From Candidatus Onthomorpha intestinigallinarum (GTDB lineage: Bacteria; Bacteroidota; Bacteroidia; Bacteroidales; P3): a stretch of DNA of 8,641 nucleotides. The notes under the pieces were generated by a model. It ran no database searches and was not told where the DNA came from. It saw nothing but the letters and a program-made list of their open reading frames with translations. The stretch covers positions 1 to 8,641 of the forward strand of contig DXGG01000223.1 of NCBI GenBank assembly GCA_019114015.1. The letters run 5' to 3'. A program made the position numbers and the translations under genes. This document shows, piece after piece, positions 6,332 to 8,641 of this stretch. Positions within the stretch are counted from its first letter, which is position 1. Each line of letters starts with the position of its first letter.

Positions 6332-6745
6332 ATGATACAGACAAGAAATAAGATTGATCCCAATTTCAATTCTTCGTCAATGTCGGATTTGGTTTTCTTG
6401 TTGCTTATCTTTTTTATGCTGACCTCAACCTTAATCAGTCCGAACGCAATCAAACTGCTGTTGCCAAAAAGTACAAGCGGACAGACTTTGGCCAAACAGA
6501 ACGTGACCGTTTCCATTGACGAAAACAATGTGTTTTATGTAGAAAACATACAGACATCGGAAGAGGAACTTCCAAAAATGATAGGAGCTCTTCTCAGTGA
6601 TGTTACCGATGGCACTGTAAAGTTGCATTCGGACAAAAGTGTTGCAGTTCAATACGTTGTCACTGTCATAGACGCCGTAAACAAGGTGAATGCACAACAA
6701 GGCAAGAAGCATAAGGTTATATTAGCAACGGAAGCCGTCAAATGA
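6332..6745 (+). CDS. exbD: ExbD / TolR family biopolymer transport subunit
   Basis: The single-pass partner of ExbB, 137 residues long, which is normal for the family. A short cytoplasmic N-terminus (residues 1-16) leads into a transmembrane helix at about 19-35 (DLVFLLLIFFMLTSTLI). Asp19, inside MSDLVFLL, is the conserved proton-carrying aspartate at the start of the helix. LLLPKS and the periplasmic domain (about 45-137) follow, with the usual NVTVSIDENNVFYV and VKLHSDKSVAVQYVV strands. The gene overlaps tonB by 4 bp (ATGA), pointing to translational coupling. Confidence 0.94.
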   Translation: MIQTRNKIDPNFNSSSMSDLVFLLLIFFMLTSTLISPNAIKLLLPKSTSGQTLAKQNVTVSIDENNVFYVENIQTSEEELPKMIGALLSDVTDGTVKLHSDKSVAVQYVVTVIDAVNKVNAQQGKKHKVILATEAVK

Positions 6746-7479
6746 TGAACAAAGATACGGACAGAAAAAGAATGTTGGTAAGCATAGGCTCTACGGTGGC
6801 GTTTCACGGGCTTGTGCTTGCTATGTTGTTGCTTATGGGATTGAGATATCCCGACCCTCCTCCTGCGGAACTGGGGGTGGAAATGGCCGAAGAGTCATTG
6901 TCCGACATAGGTCTTGACACCGAACATGCGGCAGAGGGCGGAGAGGATGTGTCCAATCAACGTATCGTATTGGATGACAGTGATGAAACGGTAACTCAGG
7001 ATGTGGAGGATGTTCCTCTTGCAAGCAGGAAAAATGAACGGACTGTCAACAAAAACAAAACTAAACAAAACAATGTAAAACAAAAGGAGCAGACTCAGAA
7101 TATAGACCCCGACGCCTTGTTTAAAAAAGGCATGGTGAAAAAAGGCAGCGGTTCTGACCAAGGAATAGGAAATGGTGACGGAGAAGGTGCAGGTGGTGAC
7201 GGCAAAGGTTCGGGAGTATCCTTCAGTCTTGGAGGACGCGGTAGCAAAGAGTTGGCCAAGCCGGCGTCATCCACCCCTGAGGTGGGTACAATCGTGGTGG
7301 AAATTTATGTAAATCAGGAAGGAACTGTTGTAAGAGCCAAAGGCGGAGTCAGAGGAACCACCATATTCGATAACAATATGTGGCGGAAGTGCGAACAAGC
7401 CGCAAAGAAGTCCAAATTCGCCGCAGATCCTAATGCTCCCGAAGAACAGAAAGGTTCCATAACCTACAAATTTATCTGA
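6742..7479 (+). CDS. tonB: TonB-type energy transducer (Bacteroidetes form)
   Basis: A 245-residue protein that links ExbB-ExbD to outer-membrane TonB-dependent transporters. It has a cytoplasmic N-terminus, a signal-anchor helix at about 11-34 containing His22, and a short proline cluster PDPPP (37-41). A long charged, low-complexity spacer follows at about 45-135, rich in Asp, Glu, Lys, Asn and Gln. Next come a glycine-rich stretch (about 135-167, ending SFSLGGRGS) and a C-terminal TonB domain (about 181-245: GTIVVEIYVNQEGTVV, a GTTIFDNNMW helix start, and final GSITYKFI). The classic Pro-Glu/Pro-Lys spacer is missing; the Gly-rich/SFSLxGR form is common in Bacteroidetes TonB and TolA-like proteins. 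Two adjacent ATGs (6742, 6745) could both start it. TolA-like is the alternative reading. Confidence 0.88.
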   Translation: MMNKDTDRKRMLVSIGSTVAFHGLVLAMLLLMGLRYPDPPPAELGVEMAEESLSDIGLDTEHAAEGGEDVSNQRIVLDDSDETVTQDVEDVPLASRKNERTVNKNKTKQNNVKQKEQTQNIDPDALFKKGMVKKGSGSDQGIGNGDGEGAGGDGKGSGVSFSLGGRGSKELAKPASSTPEVGTIVVEIYVNQEGTVVRAKGGVRGTTIFDNNMWRKCEQAAKKSKFAADPNAPEEQKGSITYKFI

Positions 7480-7504
7480 CAACCCGTTTCGTTCATTCAT
7501 ACAA

Positions 7505-8641
7505 ATGAAAATACTGCATACTTCCGACCTGCACATCGGAAAGAAATTGTATTCGCATCAAAGAAAAGAGGAACAGCAGGATGTTCTTGACGAACTCGTA
7601 TTTGCATGCAGGCAGGAGGATGTGGATGTAGTCCTTGTGGCTGGAGATTTGTTCGACAATTTCACACCTTCGGTCGATTCGATGAAGATGCTTTTCGATA
7701 CTCTTGTCAGGATAAGTGAAAACGGCAGGCGTGCAATAGTGTTGATAGCAGGCAATCACGACTCGGCAGACAGAATAGACATGCCCGACAGCTTCGCCAG
7801 AACGAACGGTATATTTTTCCTCGGTAACTACGATAGCATTCAACAACCGCTTTCCCTTGATAACGGAATAAACATAGAAAAAACGGCATTGAACTATATG
7901 CAGATAAGGATAAGCAAGTATGATTATCCCCTTCAATTGGTGGTGACACCCTTTGTGAACGAGGAAAGGCTGAAGACCTATTTCGATGGCAAGGACAAGG
8001 ACAGGTTGTTAAGGGATTTTCTTGCGGCAGTATGGGAAAAGACATTGGAGGAGAACGCAAGGGAAAGGGGCGTAAAGATATTGATGACCCATTTGTTCGT
8101 TCTGGAAAACGAACAGGATGAAAGGACGGAACCGGAAGACGAGAATGCAATAAACATAGGCGGTTTGTCCGCAATATACAGCGAGAACATCCCTTCTTCA
8201 ATACAATATGCCGCTCTCGGACATTTGCACAGATGTCAAAGAATCGGAAAGAGACATATATGGTACAGCGGCAGTCCGCTCGCTTACAGTTTTGCCGAAG
8301 AGGAACAGGAAAAGTATTTTCTGATAATAGACATAGAACCCGACAAGGAGCCGATGGTCGTCAAGCGTCCCGTAGGAAGCGGGCACAAATTGAAAAACCT
8401 TAAGGCCGAAGGCGTAGAAAAGGCTCTTGAATTGTTGAACGTGTACAAGGATTACTGGGTTCAACTGCATTTGGTGACCCCGCAGGCAATATCATACCAA
8501 CAAACACTCGAACTTCATCAGGCACATGACAAACTGATTCAAATAATACCCGAAATAGAATCAAGAGATAAAAATTTGGAATCAGAAAACAAAATTTTAG
8601 AACTAAGAGACAATCCGACAGAACTTTTCAAGGAGTTTTAC
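7505..8641 (+). CDS. sbcD: Exonuclease SbcCD subunit D, 3' end cut by the window edge
   Basis: The nuclease subunit of the SbcC-SbcD (Mre11-Rad50-like) complex, which opens hairpins and trims blocked or broken DNA ends in the cytoplasm. The open frame runs from ATG 7505 to the last base (379 codons, no stop), so only the extreme C-terminus is missing. All metallophosphoesterase motifs are present: SDLHIG (Asp8, His10), GDLFD (47-51, Asp48), GNHD (83-86), a histidine in MTHLFV (His196) and GHLH (239-242). A cap/C-terminal region from about 250 ends in a charged helical stretch rich in Glu, Lys and Asn. It starts 25 bp after tonB with no promoter or terminator visible between them, so it is probably the last part of the Ton operon. 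sbcC is expected next. Ile codons are strikingly ATA-rich (23 of 29). Confidence 0.95.
   Translation, partial: MKILHTSDLHIGKKLYSHQRKEEQQDVLDELVFACRQEDVDVVLVAGDLFDNFTPSVDSMKMLFDTLVRISENGRRAIVLIAGNHDSADRIDMPDSFARTNGIFFLGNYDSIQQPLSLDNGINIEKTALNYMQIRISKYDYPLQLVVTPFVNEERLKTYFDGKDKDRLLRDFLAAVWEKTLEENARERGVKILMTHLFVLENEQDERTEPEDENAINIGGLSAIYSENIPSSIQYAALGHLHRCQRIGKRHIWYSGSPLAYSFAEEEQEKYFLIIDIEPDKEPMVVKRPVGSGHKLKNLKAEGVEKALELLNVYKDYWVQLHLVTPQAISYQQTLELHQAHDKLIQIIPEIESRDKNLESENKILELRDNPTELFKEFY

Noticed and set aside
7707..8201. A 164-codon minus-strand open frame inside sbcD
   Set aside because: It is antisense to conserved nuclease motifs of sbcD, and its translation is Ser/Pro/Arg/Cys-rich with no domain signature.
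1..8641. CRISPR arrays, insertion sequences or toxin-antitoxin pairs
   Set aside because: No regularly spaced direct repeats, no transposase motifs, and no small paired genes were found on either strand.

Overview
The window looks like chromosomal DNA from a member of the Bacteroidota, most likely Bacteroidales-like. Four things point there. Promoters carry the TAnnTTTG −7 box, in one case with a −33 TTG exactly 19 bp upstream. One protein has a type IX secretion (T9SS) type A C-terminal sorting domain. One lipoprotein has a PCMD domain with a Bacteroidetes-style N-terminal Ig-like domain. Signal peptides are followed by Gln at the predicted +1 position. The DNA is AT-leaning, and ATA (Ile) and AGA/AGG (Arg) codons are heavily used in at least sbcD.

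Layout from left to right. (1) Bases 1-1011: the 3' part of rseP, an intramembrane site-2 protease; its HExxH end lies outside the window. (2) Bases 1012-1386: a 250-bp spacer, a near-perfect promoter, tRNA-Asn(GUU), and an A-tract/hairpin/T-tract terminator that can serve both strands. (3) Bases 1470-1898, minus strand: a secreted thioredoxin of the TrxP type with a WCKPC active site, convergent with the tRNA. (4) Bases 2015-4000: a two-gene unit with a 3-bp gap, encoding a small outer-membrane β-barrel and a PCMD-domain lipoprotein. (5) Bases 4105-8641: a same-strand run of a T9SS-secreted fibronectin type III protein, exbB, exbD, tonB and sbcD (3' end missing). Gaps are 18 bp, 7 bp, a 4-bp overlap and 25 bp, so this is probably one transcription unit.

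Together this is a cell-envelope neighbourhood. RseP handles regulated membrane proteolysis, the thioredoxin acts on disulfides in the periplasm, and the β-barrel/lipoprotein pair sits at the outer membrane. The fn3 protein is exported through T9SS. ExbB-ExbD-TonB couples the proton gradient to outer-membrane transporters. sbcD, a DNA double-strand-break nuclease subunit, is the only cytoplasmic DNA-repair gene and seems to be at the tail of the Ton operon.

I see no mobile element, CRISPR array, phage gene or clearly new system. The most interesting open items are the unassigned β-barrel/PCMD pair, the T9SS cargo gene at the head of the Ton operon, and the hairpin that spans the 5' end of the tRNA.
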